DNA of 61,431 nucleotides from a bacterium (GTDB lineage Bacteria; Patescibacteriota; Minisyncoccia; Phycocordibacterales; UBA2100): NCBI GenBank assembly GCA_009924895.1, contig RFQR01000009.1, positions 1 to 61,431 of the forward strand, read 5' to 3'. Shown piece by piece: positions 29,535 to 39,893 of this stretch (position 1 is its first letter; each line of letters starts with the position of its first letter). The notes under the pieces were generated by a model. It saw only the letters and a program-made list of their open reading frames with translations, ran no database searches and was not told where the DNA came from. The position numbers and the translations under genes were made by a program.

Positions 29535-29563
29535 TTGACTATTTGTACAGGGTCTGATATAAC
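29535..29563 (+). promoter_or_regulatory. Sigma70-type promoter for 29591 gene
   Basis: TTGACT - 17 nt - TATAAC. Confidence 0.7.
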
Positions 29564-29590
29564 TATTCTATTGGTCCTGAGGACCTCTTT

Positions 29591-30622
29591 ATGCCCATAA
29601 TTACATTTTCACCACGTGCAATCGCAAAAGAGCTTCTTGTGGGTCTTCCGCAGCGCTCAAAAAGTGTTCTTACGGGGCGCTATGGGCTCTCTGGTTCACA
29701 AGAGCGCACCCTTGACGCTATCGGCAAGGAATACGGCATCACCCGCGAGCGTATCCGCCAGATAGAAAATCACGGTCTCGGTCTTATCCGAGACTCCGAA
29801 AGCTATGAGGAACATGCACCGAAGCTCGTAGACCTAAAGCGTGTTCTTGAACAGCTTGGAGGTATCGTAAGTGAAGAAATTGTGTTGCAAGAAGTTCCGA
29901 AATCTCAAGCAGACCGAAACCATCTCCTTTTTCTACTCACCGTCGGTCATCATTTTGAGGATCGCCGAGAGAACAATGATTTTTATCGTCGCTGGCACGT
30001 CGACACCCAATTGTCAGATGCTGTTGAGCGCGCGCTTAAGATGCTTCATGAATCCGTTGACTCGGACACGCTTACTCCGGAAGAAGAATTTATCCAGCTC
30101 TTCTCTCGCTTCCTGAAAGATGAAGGGGTAAAGCCGCGCGAACCAGAAGTTGTGGTCCGATGGCTCCTCCTTTCGAAACGCTTGAATAAAAATCCTCTTG
30201 GCGAATGGGGTCGCGCTGATTCGCCGCATGTTCGCCTCAAGAACACCCGCGATTACGCCTACCTCACCTTGAAGCGCCATGGTTCTCCGATGCACTTCCG
30301 CGAGGTAGCTCTTGCGATAAAAAAGCTCTTTGGTCGTACCGTGCACCCAGCGACGACCCACAATGAGCTGATTAAAGACGATCGCTTTGTCTTGGTTGGC
30401 CGCGGGCTCTACGCACTCAAAGAGTGGGGGTATAACCCGGGTGTGGTTCGTGAAGTCATCAAAGGTGTTATTGAGCGCGAAGGTGCTCTCACCCGTGAAG
30501 AAATTATCGAGCGCGTCAAACGTGAGCGCTATGTAAAAGACGCAACGATTACCGTAAACCTTCAGTCAGGATCATTTACCCGTCTTCCTGATGGTAAGTA
30601 CGTCATTGCGCAAAAAAAGTAA
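29591..30622 (+). CDS. Sigma-70 region-4-like HTH fused to HARE-HTH (RpoE-delta-like) regulator
   Basis: SGSQERTLDAIGKEYGITRERIRQIENHGL (region 4 helix); C-terminal GSPMHFREVALAIKKLFGRTVHPATTHNELIKDDRFVLVGRGLYAL. Confidence 0.82.
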   Translation: MPIITFSPRAIAKELLVGLPQRSKSVLTGRYGLSGSQERTLDAIGKEYGITRERIRQIENHGLGLIRDSESYEEHAPKLVDLKRVLEQLGGIVSEEIVLQEVPKSQADRNHLLFLLTVGHHFEDRRENNDFYRRWHVDTQLSDAVERALKMLHESVDSDTLTPEEEFIQLFSRFLKDEGVKPREPEVVVRWLLLSKRLNKNPLGEWGRADSPHVRLKNTRDYAYLTLKRHGSPMHFREVALAIKKLFGRTVHPATTHNELIKDDRFVLVGRGLYALKEWGYNPGVVREVIKGVIEREGALTREEIIERVKRERYVKDATITVNLQSGSFTRLPDGKYVIAQKK

Positions 30623-30683
30623 ACGAGAAATAGTGTGAATCAAAAGTCATCCCACCCCGCGCAAGGGTGGTATACTTTTTGCA

Positions 30684-32111
30684 ATGGCGGGAGATTTGAA
30701 AGATGAAATACATCCAACAGGGTTTGGTAAAGCATTCAAAAAACAAATGCTGCCAAAGTCACTCTTTTCTTTGAGTGCCTGGGTGGACTATGTCGGAGAG
30801 TGGGGTATTTCACGTGCACTTTTTTTGTGGATTCTGTACCTTGGACTTTTATTTGTCTGCGCCCTCTCGGTGCCAGATTTTGCGACGTTTGCACTCGGGT
30901 GGTTTTTCGGTACGGCGCCAATTTGGGGTCCCATAGTGCTTCTCTCTGCAGCAAACTCGACCTGGATTTGGTATGTTCACTCACAATTTCTTTCCCACGT
31001 GCACCCGGTCTTACTTGAAGTAAAAATACCGCGCGAGATCACCAAGTCTCCCCGTGCAATGGAGATGGTTTTTAATCAACTTTGGACAACCTCTGGCGAA
31101 GTAACATTCATTACTCGTTTTTGGAAAGGGTCGGTCCGCACCTTTTATTCATTTGAACTCTGCAGTTTTGGTGGGGAGATTCATTTTTATGTGTGGTGTT
31201 GGAAAAAGTATCGCCGCGTGCTTGAAACTGCACTTTATGGACAGTTTCCTGACATAGAAATTTTCGAGGTTGAAGACTATGCAATGAATTTTGTGTTTGA
31301 CCCCAAAAAGCATATGGCGTTTGTCGGCGATTACCGAAAAGTAAGCTCTTCAACTGACTACCCTAACGTGTTTCCGCTCCGCACGTACATTGATTTTGAG
31401 CTTGATAAAGATCCAAAAGAAGAGTTTAAAATTGACCCAATTGCTAGTGTCTTTGAAACGCTTTCAAACCTCAAACCAACAGAACAGGTGTGGATTCAAC
31501 TTATTATACGCTCTCTCAAACAAGATGGAGAGCTTTTGACCTACAAAAATAAATGGGCATATCAAGTACGATACGAGATTGATAATTTACGACGACAAGC
31601 GGCGCTTAAGCCAGGAGAGCGTTTAGATGAAGATAAGCCACCGCAAGGTTTTCCCTATCCTACATGGCGCCAAACTGAACGCATTAAATCTATGGAGCGG
31701 GCGCTCACCAAGCAGCCGTTTGAAGTTGGTGCTCGGCATATTTATATTTCTGACCCCGATCATTTTGATGGCACCATTTTTACCGCAGTACGCTGGCTGT
31801 GGAAAAATTTTCATTACCTTGATCCCACAGGAGAAAGCATGTTTGTTTCAAAAGGCTGGCACAATGACTTTGACTATCCGTGGCAAGATTGGAAGGGAAT
31901 TCGATGGAACCTTCTTATTCGTCGCGGACTTGATGCATATCGCCGTCGTTCATTCTTTTATGAGCCCTGGAAGAGTACTGATAAGTCAAACGTGATGAGT
32001 CCTGAAGAACTTGCGACACTCTGGCACTTCCCGTCATCGTCTATTAAGGCTCCGGGCCTCCGTCGCTCGCTCTCAAAAAAAGCAGAGCCACCCGCCAACC
32101 TTCCTATCTAA
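30684..32111 (+). CDS. Large membrane protein of unknown function
   Basis: Two N-terminal TM segments then ~350-aa soluble region; TATACT 7 nt before ATG. Confidence 0.65.
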   Translation: MAGDLKDEIHPTGFGKAFKKQMLPKSLFSLSAWVDYVGEWGISRALFLWILYLGLLFVCALSVPDFATFALGWFFGTAPIWGPIVLLSAANSTWIWYVHSQFLSHVHPVLLEVKIPREITKSPRAMEMVFNQLWTTSGEVTFITRFWKGSVRTFYSFELCSFGGEIHFYVWCWKKYRRVLETALYGQFPDIEIFEVEDYAMNFVFDPKKHMAFVGDYRKVSSSTDYPNVFPLRTYIDFELDKDPKEEFKIDPIASVFETLSNLKPTEQVWIQLIIRSLKQDGELLTYKNKWAYQVRYEIDNLRRQAALKPGERLDEDKPPQGFPYPTWRQTERIKSMERALTKQPFEVGARHIYISDPDHFDGTIFTAVRWLWKNFHYLDPTGESMFVSKGWHNDFDYPWQDWKGIRWNLLIRRGLDAYRRRSFFYEPWKSTDKSNVMSPEELATLWHFPSSSIKAPGLRRSLSKKAEPPANLPI

Positions 32112-32113
32112 TC

Positions 32114-33148
32114 ATGTGGTCTTTTGAACGAATGCCCGAGACGTTTTTTAATACGGTGCGCCGGATACGCGAGTGGCTTTCCGTGCGCTGGCAAGTGCAC
32201 TCAAATCGTCGCACGGCGGTGATTATCCTCTGTTGCAGCGCGCTTTGTGCACACGCGTATATCGCATACATTTCCCCTCCGGAGAGTTTTCCGGTCGGTT
32301 CCTTGGTTACGGTGCCAGAGGGGGTGTCGGTTGCAGAAATTTCTAAAATGCTTGGCGAGCAGGGAGTTGTGCGCTCGAGCAAGGCTCTGCAGGTGGTCCT
32401 CAAAGCGTGGGGAAAGGATCGCTCAATACGAGCGGGGGACTATCTGTTTAAGGAGCCAAAAAGTATTTTTGAAGTTGCGCGCATTCTTTCAATTGGTGCC
32501 TATGGTCTTGAGCCAAGAAAAATTCGGATTCGTGAAGGTGCAACGGTGCGAGAAATGGCTGACATTTATAAAAAGCAGCTCCTGAGGTTTGATGCAGAGA
32601 TATTTATTGATCTTGCGCAACAAAACGAAGGATACCTGTTTCCCGACACGTACTTCTTTCTCCCCAATGCACGTGAAAGCTCGATTGTAAAAGCCATGTC
32701 TGACGCATTTAATGCCCAAACAGAACAACTGCAGCGCGAAGTGGCTTCTTCTTCTCGTTCATGGAGAGACGTGGTTGTTATGGCATCTCTCCTTGAGCGT
32801 GAAGCACGAAATAGTGCGGATCGCAAGCTGATTGCTGGCGTACTGTGGAATCGTATTGATAAGGAAATGCTTTTGCAGGTGGATGCGGCGTTTCGGTATA
32901 CCAATGGCAAAGGTACATTTGATCTTACGCTCAAAGATTTGAAAGAAGATTCTCCTTACAACACCTATCGATACCAAGGACTACCCCCAACCCCTATCGG
33001 CTCTCCGTCCCTCGATTCATTGCAAGCAGCCGCACACCCCACGGCAAACAAGTATCTGTTTTATCTCGCCGACCACGATGGGGTAACCCACTACAGCAAG
33101 ACGTATGAAGAGCATCTGAGGCTTAAGCGTCAGTACTTGGGTGATTAG
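32114..33148 (+). CDS. mltG: Endolytic transglycosylase MltG (YceG)
   Basis: VPEGVSVAEISKMLGEQGVV...EGYLFPDTYFF...ASLLEREARNSADRKLIAGVLWNRI...SPYNTYRYQGLPPTPIGSPS. Confidence 0.95.
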   Translation: MWSFERMPETFFNTVRRIREWLSVRWQVHSNRRTAVIILCCSALCAHAYIAYISPPESFPVGSLVTVPEGVSVAEISKMLGEQGVVRSSKALQVVLKAWGKDRSIRAGDYLFKEPKSIFEVARILSIGAYGLEPRKIRIREGATVREMADIYKKQLLRFDAEIFIDLAQQNEGYLFPDTYFFLPNARESSIVKAMSDAFNAQTEQLQREVASSSRSWRDVVVMASLLEREARNSADRKLIAGVLWNRIDKEMLLQVDAAFRYTNGKGTFDLTLKDLKEDSPYNTYRYQGLPPTPIGSPSLDSLQAAAHPTANKYLFYLADHDGVTHYSKTYEEHLRLKRQYLGD

Positions 33149-33190
33149 TAGTGTCTTGCAAATTAGTCTTTCACACGGCACTCTTCTCGT

Positions 33191-34225
33191 ATGGCACGGG
33201 TATTTGTTGGAATTTCCGGAGGCGTCGATAGCGCTGTTTCTGCCGCACTTCTGAAAGAGAAAGGGTATGCGGTCACGGGGGTGTTTATAAAAATCTGGCA
33301 GCCAGAATTTATTGAATGTACGTGGCGCGAAGATCGGCTCGAGGCGATGCGGGTATGCGCGGCACTCGGAATTGCGTTTCAGGAAATTGATCTCTCCGCT
33401 GAGTACAAGAGCGCGGTTGTTGATACGATGGTTAACGATTACATGCGTGGAGTTACCCCGAACCCCGATGTCCTGTGCAATACGTTTGTAAAATTTGGGG
33501 TCTTTTTGAAGTGGGCACTCGTTGAGGGGGCGCAAGCAGTCGCAACAGGGCACTATGCGCGAGTACAAAATCATAGCGGTACCTATTCTTTGCTGCGCGG
33601 CTGCGACCCAGAGAAAGATCAGTCATACTTTTTGCATCAGCTTACTCAGGAGCAACTCAAGCATGCACTCTTTCCCGTCGGTGAGATGCCAAAAACACGT
33701 GTTCGCTCTGAAGCCGTGCGCTTCAAACTCCCGAATGCAAAAAGGCCTGACAGCCAAGGGCTCTGCTTTATTGGCGATGTGTCGATGCGTGATTTTTTAA
33801 AACGATATATTGATCTAAAAAAGGGCGAGGTAGTGAATGTGGAAGGAGTAGTGATTGGCGAGCATGACGGAGCTGCGCTTTACACGGTAGGTGAGCGGCA
33901 TGGTTTTCGGGTACGGGGTGCGGGAGTATGGTACGTGAGTGCGGTTGATGTTGCGCGCAATCGTATTGTTGTTGCGAACTCGCCGGTATCCATCATGCGC
34001 AGCGCTATTCAGCTTTTGCAGCCAACATGGACAATTGACGAGCCGTCATTTCCTCGTATGTGCTCTGTTCAAGTCCGGTATCGTGGAGAGATAATTTCTG
34101 CACGTATAGAGCGCACGGCATCAGACTACCGAGCTCAGCTCGATGCGCCACAGATAGCATCAGCTGGTCAGTCGATGGTGTTTTACGATGGGGACAAGTG
34201 TTTGGGGGGCGCGGTGATGCGGTAG
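33191..34225 (+). CDS. mnmA: tRNA-specific 2-thiouridylase MnmA
   Basis: VFVGISGGVDSAVSAALLKEKGYAVTGVFIKIWQ...TPNPDVLCNTFVKFG...DSQGLCFIGDV. Confidence 0.95.
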   Translation: MARVFVGISGGVDSAVSAALLKEKGYAVTGVFIKIWQPEFIECTWREDRLEAMRVCAALGIAFQEIDLSAEYKSAVVDTMVNDYMRGVTPNPDVLCNTFVKFGVFLKWALVEGAQAVATGHYARVQNHSGTYSLLRGCDPEKDQSYFLHQLTQEQLKHALFPVGEMPKTRVRSEAVRFKLPNAKRPDSQGLCFIGDVSMRDFLKRYIDLKKGEVVNVEGVVIGEHDGAALYTVGERHGFRVRGAGVWYVSAVDVARNRIVVANSPVSIMRSAIQLLQPTWTIDEPSFPRMCSVQVRYRGEIISARIERTASDYRAQLDAPQIASAGQSMVFYDGDKCLGGAVMR

Positions 34226-34240
34226 GTTAAAATAGAGCAG

Positions 34241-35065
34241 ATGTCATCGCTCCTTATTACCAAAGCCGACGGCGAGCAAGAATATTTTGACCCTGCAAAA
34301 CTTGAGCAGTCGCTTGAGCGCGCCGGTGCGCCGTCCATAATTCGTGCTCGCATCCTTAATACCGTCGAGCACGAGCTGAGGCCCGGCATGACGACCGAAC
34401 AGATTTATCGGCATGCATTTGAATTGCTTCAGAAAGCGGCCCCGGCGCACATTGCGGCACGCTACTCTATAAAGCGCGCGGTATTTTCGCTCGGGCCTTC
34501 GGGATTTCCGTTTGAGCAATTTTTAGCTGAGATACTGCGCGCGCATGGATGGACTACACAAACAGGGGTTGCGGCGACGGGGCGCTGTGCCCCGCATGAG
34601 GTCGACGTGATGGCGCAAAAAGGAGGAAGACGCATCGGTATCGAGGCAAAATTTCATAATGACGCAAGCGGAAACACCGATATCAAAGACGCACTCTATG
34701 TCTTTGCACGTTTTGAGGATTTGAAGCGCGCACCGGAAGAATCTTCTCGCGTTGATGAAGGGTGGCTGGTCACTAACACACGGTTTACGCGTAATGCTAT
34801 TCGCTACGCGCAGTGCTCAAATCTTATTTTACTTGGCTGGGATTATCCCCACGGCAGGGGACTCCAGGCGATGATAGAAGAAGCGCGAGTGCATCCCCTC
34901 ACGTGTCTCACGACGCTTTCGGATACCGAAAAGCATCGCTTGTTGGATAACAAGATAGTGCTCTGCAAGCATATTACGGTACCTCACGTGCTTACTGAAT
35001 ATGGCATACGGCCTGATAAAATTTCTAGCGTCCTTGCTGAAGCGCGCGAGCTCTGCGGAATATGA
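34241..35065 (+). CDS. ATP-cone domain fused to Mrr-like restriction endonuclease domain
   Basis: LLITKADGEQEYFDPAKLEQSLERAGA (ATP-cone); HEVDVMAQKGGRRIGIEAKFHND (D..ExK nuclease core). Confidence 0.82.
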   Translation: MSSLLITKADGEQEYFDPAKLEQSLERAGAPSIIRARILNTVEHELRPGMTTEQIYRHAFELLQKAAPAHIAARYSIKRAVFSLGPSGFPFEQFLAEILRAHGWTTQTGVAATGRCAPHEVDVMAQKGGRRIGIEAKFHNDASGNTDIKDALYVFARFEDLKRAPEESSRVDEGWLVTNTRFTRNAIRYAQCSNLILLGWDYPHGRGLQAMIEEARVHPLTCLTTLSDTEKHRLLDNKIVLCKHITVPHVLTEYGIRPDKISSVLAEARELCGI

Positions 35066-35119
35066 TCTCCCCGAAATCGACTTGCTACTTGCCCATTGTT
35101 ATTTGATACTTACGCATAT

Positions 35120-35617
35120 ATGCACGGACCCGAATTTTTGGCAGATACTCAGATAGTAATGCTTGGCAAGCTTGCCCTTGCGTCATTTTTAGGACTTCTC
35201 ATCGGTACCGAACGAGGACTTATCGCAAAGCAGCCTGCAGGAACTCGTACGTTTTCGCTCGTCGCCCTCGCGACGTGTTTACTAGTCGTAGTAGGTAACC
35301 ATGTGAACGCCCAGGTGTACGGAATCATGAATTTTGACCCAACGCATCTTGCAGGATCAATTGTGCAAGGTGTTGGATTTTTAGGTGCGGGTCTTATTAT
35401 CTTTCGCGGGGATTCAATTCACGGTATCACGACCGCTGCGGGACTGTGGCTTACGGCAGCAATCGGCATCGCGGTAGGCTTTGGACTCTATCTCCTCTCT
35501 ATCTTCGGCACACTCCTTATGATTATCATTCTTACCGGAATGTGGTTTGTCGAGCATCAGTGGAAAGACTGGTTTACTACGCATCGTCCTGACACTGAAA
35601 ACCCGTTGGGACGCTAA
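35120..35617 (+). CDS. MgtC/SapB-family membrane protein
   Basis: LGKLALASFLGLLIGTERGLIAKQPAGTRTFSLVALATCL...GVGFLGAGLIIFRGDSIHGITTAAGLWLTAAIGIAVGFG. Confidence 0.9.
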   Translation: MHGPEFLADTQIVMLGKLALASFLGLLIGTERGLIAKQPAGTRTFSLVALATCLLVVVGNHVNAQVYGIMNFDPTHLAGSIVQGVGFLGAGLIIFRGDSIHGITTAAGLWLTAAIGIAVGFGLYLLSIFGTLLMIIILTGMWFVEHQWKDWFTTHRPDTENPLGR

Positions 35618-35689
35618 GGTGGAGGCGCGCGGAGCAGCAGGACCTTTCTCATTTTTTAGTGTTTGTGGTATACTCGGGGCATCAATTAA

Positions 35690-35941
<252 letters not shown>

Positions 35942-35979
35942 TGTCTTGCCTGCGAGGAACGAGCAGTTGTAAACACTTA

Positions 35980-36085
35980 ATCCAGCCTCACTTTTCAGCT
36001 TTTTTCGTGGAGTATACATACTTGTGCATTGCAGGTACCAACGAAGGCTGATGTAAGAAGAGGACTTACAAAAGTGAAGCTGGAT
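35980..36085 (+). other. Long-range inverted repeat / putative structured RNA between atpE and atpF
   Basis: ATCCAGCCTCACTTTT (35980-35995) versus AAAAGTGAAGCTGGAT (36070-36085): 15/16 complementary; inner TTCGTGG/CCAACGAA pairing. Confidence 0.65.
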
Positions 36086-36126
36086 GCAAGAACTCGTAAT
36101 TCGCTTCGCTCATAACGACTTCTAAC

Positions 36127-36570
36127 ATGGATCAATTATTTGCAACATTCGGAATAAACTGGAAGCTCTTCACCATGCAGATGGTGAATTTCGGATTACT
36201 TTTGTGGGTACTCTGGAAATTTGTCTATACCCCAGTTCTTGCAATGATTGATCAGCGTCGTGAAGAAATTGCAGAAGGAGTGCGAAAAGCTGAAGCTGCT
36301 GACCGCAGACTCGCTGAAGCTGATCTTGAAGGAAAATCCCTTGTTGCTGCGGCGGGGAAAGAGGGGGAGAGCCTTGTTGCGGCTGCACGCGCTCGTGCTG
36401 ATGAGAAAGCGACAGAAATCGTAAAAACAGCAGAAGCGAAAGCTGCCGCTGCACTCTCTGATGCAACGGCTCGCGCTGGAGAGGCAAAACGCAAAGCACT
36501 CCAAGAGAGCGAAAAGGAAATCGCCCGTGCTGCCATGCTTGCTGCTGAGAAAATACTTGCTCATAAATAA
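36127..36570 (+). CDS. atpF: ATP synthase F0 subunit b
   Basis: FGINWKLFTMQMVNFGLLLWVLWKFVYTPVLAMIDQRREEIAEGVRKAEAADRRLAEAD. Confidence 0.93.
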   Translation: MDQLFATFGINWKLFTMQMVNFGLLLWVLWKFVYTPVLAMIDQRREEIAEGVRKAEAADRRLAEADLEGKSLVAAAGKEGESLVAAARARADEKATEIVKTAEAKAAAALSDATARAGEAKRKALQESEKEIARAAMLAAEKILAHK

Positions 36571-36572
36571 AT

Positions 36573-36932
36573 ATGGAACGAGCTTACGCACGCGCACTAT
36601 TACAACTTATTCAAAACGGCATGGCACATGCTGATGCCGTGCGCACGGTCGCAAAAGTCCTTGAGTCGAAAGGACGCTCAGCGCTCATGCCAAAAGTTGC
36701 TCGTGCATTTAATCGCCTCATACAGCGTGAGTCAGGTAAAATTACAAACACGTTGTTCGTAGCAAAAGAACATCACGCTTCGCGTGCGCATAAAGAATCC
36801 GGTGAACATGACGCGAGAGTCGTTGTTGATCCAACACTTATCGGAGGTTGGCGTTTGGTCAAAAGCGACTCGCTTGTCGATGTTAGCTGGAAAAAACATC
36901 TCTTATCAATCTATAATCGCATTGCTGCATAA
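36573..36932 (+). CDS. atpH: ATP synthase delta-subunit-like protein (short)
   Basis: Position between b and alpha; [35 protein letters not shown]. Confidence 0.82.
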   Translation: MERAYARALLQLIQNGMAHADAVRTVAKVLESKGRSALMPKVARAFNRLIQRESGKITNTLFVAKEHHASRAHKESGEHDARVVVDPTLIGGWRLVKSDSLVDVSWKKHLLSIYNRIAA

Positions 36933-36937
36933 TAGTT

Positions 36938-38503
36938 ATGGAATCTTCAGTTGTTGCAAAAATCATACAAGAAATCGAAGGGTACGCTCCGTCAAAGGAA
37001 GTCGAGCACGTGGGGCGTGTCACCGCAGTTGGTGACGGTGTTGTCGCAATCGATGGTCTCTCAAAAGCAGTGATGAGTGAAGTCGTGGTATTTGAGGAAA
37101 CCGCAGGTAAGTCACTTTCAGATGCGATGGCATCTGGTTCCGCGCTCTACGGGCTTATCTTAAACCTTGAAGAAGACGGCGTGCGCGCTATTGTCCTCGG
37201 GGAAGTATCCCGCGTGAAAGAGGGAATGCTCGTAAAATCAACCGGCAAAATTCTCTCGGTTCCTTCAGGTGAAGAATCGCTCGGCCGCGTTGTAAACGCT
37301 CTCGGTGAGCCGCTCGACGGTAAAGGACCATTCAAGAAGCCAACGATGATGCCGGTTGAACGTGAGGCCTATGGTGTCATGGCGCGTAAATCGGTTTCGG
37401 TGCCGCTTCAAACAGGAGTAAAGGCAATCGATGCCATGATCCCTATCGGTCGTGGTCAGCGTGAGCTCATCATTGGCGATCGCGGTACCGGCAAGACAAC
37501 AATCGCAATTGATACCATCATAAACCAGAAAAGCGAACCTGCTGATAAGCGCCCGATTTGTATTTATGTCGCAATTGGTCAGAAAGAAAGTAAGACCGCG
37601 CGCATCGTGCAAGAGCTCAAAGAAAAAGGCGCGATGGAATACACGATTGTCGTCAACGCTTCAGCTTCAGCACCAGCAGCACTGCAGTTCCTTGCACCGT
37701 ATGCGGGGGTTGCTATGGGCGAATACTTCATGGACAAGGGTAAGGACGTCTTGGTGATTTACGACGACCTCTCGAAGCAAGCGGTTGCGTACCGCCAGCT
37801 CTCACTTCTCTTGCGTCGTCCGCCAGGTCGTGAAGCGTATCCTGGTGATATTTTCTACCTCCACTCGCGCCTCCTTGAGCGCGCAGCGCGTCTTTCAGAA
37901 GAAAAGGGGGGTGGTTCCGTCACGGCACTTCCGATTATCGAGACGCAAGAAGGCGACATCTCTGCCTACATTCCAACGAACGTTATCTCAATTACCGACG
38001 GTCAGATATTTATGATGGCAGATCTCTTCAACAAAGGCTTGCGCCCGGCAATTGATGTAGGTAACTCGGTTTCGCGCGTTGGTTCAGCTGCACAGACAAA
38101 AGCAATGAAAGGTGTGGGAGGATCGCTTAAGCTTGAACTTGCGCAGTTCCGCGAACTCGAAGCGTTTATGCAATTTGCGCAAGACCTCGATAAGGCAACT
38201 GCAGACCGCATTGCAACAGGTCAGAGAATGGTTGAAGTATTGAAACAAAAAAATGGTGCACCGATGCCGGTTGAAGTACAGGTTGCCGTCCTTTTTGCTG
38301 CGCAGACCAAGTTCTTCGCTGATGTTCCCATAAACAAAGTACGTGAAGCAGAGGAGAAGCTGCGATCGTTCCTTGATGCAACAGCATCTACGACGCTCGC
38401 TGACATCAAAAAGACAGGGCTTCTCTCCGATGAATCTAAACAGGCACTGACGAAGGCATTTGAAGCGTTTCGTGGTGGGCATAATGAATTATTTAGCCAC
38501 TAG
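36938..38503 (+). CDS. atpA: ATP synthase F1 subunit alpha
   Basis: [19 protein letters not shown]...[42 protein letters not shown]. Confidence 0.97.
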   Translation: MESSVVAKIIQEIEGYAPSKEVEHVGRVTAVGDGVVAIDGLSKAVMSEVVVFEETAGKSLSDAMASGSALYGLILNLEEDGVRAIVLGEVSRVKEGMLVKSTGKILSVPSGEESLGRVVNALGEPLDGKGPFKKPTMMPVEREAYGVMARKSVSVPLQTGVKAIDAMIPIGRGQRELIIGDRGTGKTTIAIDTIINQKSEPADKRPICIYVAIGQKESKTARIVQELKEKGAMEYTIVVNASASAPAALQFLAPYAGVAMGEYFMDKGKDVLVIYDDLSKQAVAYRQLSLLLRRPPGREAYPGDIFYLHSRLLERAARLSEEKGGGSVTALPIIETQEGDISAYIPTNVISITDGQIFMMADLFNKGLRPAIDVGNSVSRVGSAAQTKAMKGVGGSLKLELAQFRELEAFMQFAQDLDKATADRIATGQRMVEVLKQKNGAPMPVEVQVAVLFAAQTKFFADVPINKVREAEEKLRSFLDATASTTLADIKKTGLLSDESKQALTKAFEAFRGGHNELFSH

Positions 38504-38577
38504 CCTCTAGCGACGAGAGTATAGTGAATTATAGAATTTTCTAATGGCTATATCCTAAACCCCTATTCTTTATCTCT

Positions 38578-39480
38578 ATGGCGGGACTTAAAAACATAAA
38601 ACACAAGATACAGTCAGTAAAAAAGACCTCAACGGTAACCCGTGCGATGGAGGCTGTTTCTGCAGTCAAAATGCGAAAGTCGCAAGAGCGTGCGCTCGGC
38701 GGTCGCGCCTATGCTGCTACGTCGCTTTCTCTTCTCGAACGCCTTTCAGGTACGAATGATCTCTCTTCATATCCACTCATGCAGCCACAAGGAGGGAAGA
38801 CCTGTGTGGTTATTATCACCAGCGATAAAGGTCTTGCGGGTGCTTTAAATAGTGGCGTCATACGAGCGGTGGAGCGTATGGGACTTTCACCAGAAAATTC
38901 TGTCATAATTGCGATGGGGCGTCGTGGAGGAGATTTCTTCTTGAATCGCAGATTTGATGTTCGTATCAAAAAGGAAAATGTATCTGATGGCGTTTCAGAA
39001 ATAGATTTGCAATCGGTGACCGAAGCTATTCTTGCTATGCGCGCCTCGGGTGAAGTGGGGAATTGTTTTATTGCCTATGCCAACTTTCTTTCAACCTTTG
39101 AACAAGAGCCTGTAGTGCGACAAATCATTCCGATTACGAAAGAAACGATGAAGGAAATTGTAGCGCACATACGGCCCGTGCGCGGCAAGTATGCTCCCGC
39201 AAAGCACGATGCTGCTGCGCCGTCCTTTTATACGATTGAGCCGAGCGCTGATGCCGTACTCTCGCAACTGTTGCCAAAATTGCTGAACGTCGCCGTTTTC
39301 TATGCACTCCTTGAAGCTAAAGCTTCTGAACATTCTGCCCGTATGGTTGCGATGAAAAATGCGACCGACAAGGCGAAAGAGCTCGCAAAAGCACTCACCC
39401 GCAAATTCAACCGAATCCGTCAAGCATCAATTACCCGAGAAGTGTCGGAAATTGTCGGCGGCATCGAGGCAATGAAGTAA
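38578..39480 (+). CDS. atpG: ATP synthase F1 subunit gamma
   Basis: MAGLKNIKHKIQSVKKTSTVTRAMEAVSAVKMRKSQE...ASEHSARMVAMKNATDKAKEL. Confidence 0.95.
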   Translation: MAGLKNIKHKIQSVKKTSTVTRAMEAVSAVKMRKSQERALGGRAYAATSLSLLERLSGTNDLSSYPLMQPQGGKTCVVIITSDKGLAGALNSGVIRAVERMGLSPENSVIIAMGRRGGDFFLNRRFDVRIKKENVSDGVSEIDLQSVTEAILAMRASGEVGNCFIAYANFLSTFEQEPVVRQIIPITKETMKEIVAHIRPVRGKYAPAKHDAAAPSFYTIEPSADAVLSQLLPKLLNVAVFYALLEAKASEHSARMVAMKNATDKAKELAKALTRKFNRIRQASITREVSEIVGGIEAMK

Positions 39481-39488
39481 AAGAGAAA

Positions 39489-39501
39489 AGAAATAAGAAA
39501 T
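39489..39501 (+). repeat. 13-bp inverted repeat, left copy, flanking four-helix-bundle ORF
   Basis: AGAAATAAGAAAT; reverse complement at 39894-39906. Confidence 0.6.
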
Positions 39502-39524
39502 TAGAGACGAGAAACAAGAAATAT

Positions 39525-39881
39525 ATGAAAAACGAAAATCCGCTCAAAATGCGAATCATACAGTTTTCTGTTTCTATCATGAAGCTTGCACACAGTCACG
39601 GTGCAGACAGGGTTCTAAATCTAGTTTTTAATCAGGTCATACGAAGTTCGGGTTCGATAGGCGCAAACGTGACCGAGGCGCACGGATCTAACTCAAAAGC
39701 GGGGTTTGTTAACTACTTTCACATTGCACTTCAGTCTGCTCGCGAGACTCGTTATTGGCTCGAAGTCGTAAAAGCATATGGTCCCACGAAGCAAGAGGCC
39801 CTTTCTCGCTTAATCAACGAAGTAGATGAATTTGAACGAATACTAATAGCCAGTCTAAAGACGATGAAGAAGCACCGCTAG
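39525..39881 (+). CDS. Four-helix-bundle protein (23S rRNA IVS-encoded / S23 family) inside atp operon
   Basis: IIQFSVSIMKLAHSHGADRVLNLVFNQVIRSSGSIGANVTEAHGSNSKAGFVNYFHIALQSARETRYWLEVV. Confidence 0.88.
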   Translation: MKNENPLKMRIIQFSVSIMKLAHSHGADRVLNLVFNQVIRSSGSIGANVTEAHGSNSKAGFVNYFHIALQSARETRYWLEVVKAYGPTKQEALSRLINEVDEFERILIASLKTMKKHR

Positions 39882-39893
39882 GAACCCCTTTAT

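Noticed and set aside
29250-29590. tRNA, rRNA or tmRNA genes in intergenic gaps
   Set aside because: Inspected the larger gaps (29250-29590, 35942-36126, 43590-43699, 44525-44826, 61185-61431) for T-loop/acceptor patterns and found none convincing; tRNAscan/Infernal would be decisive.
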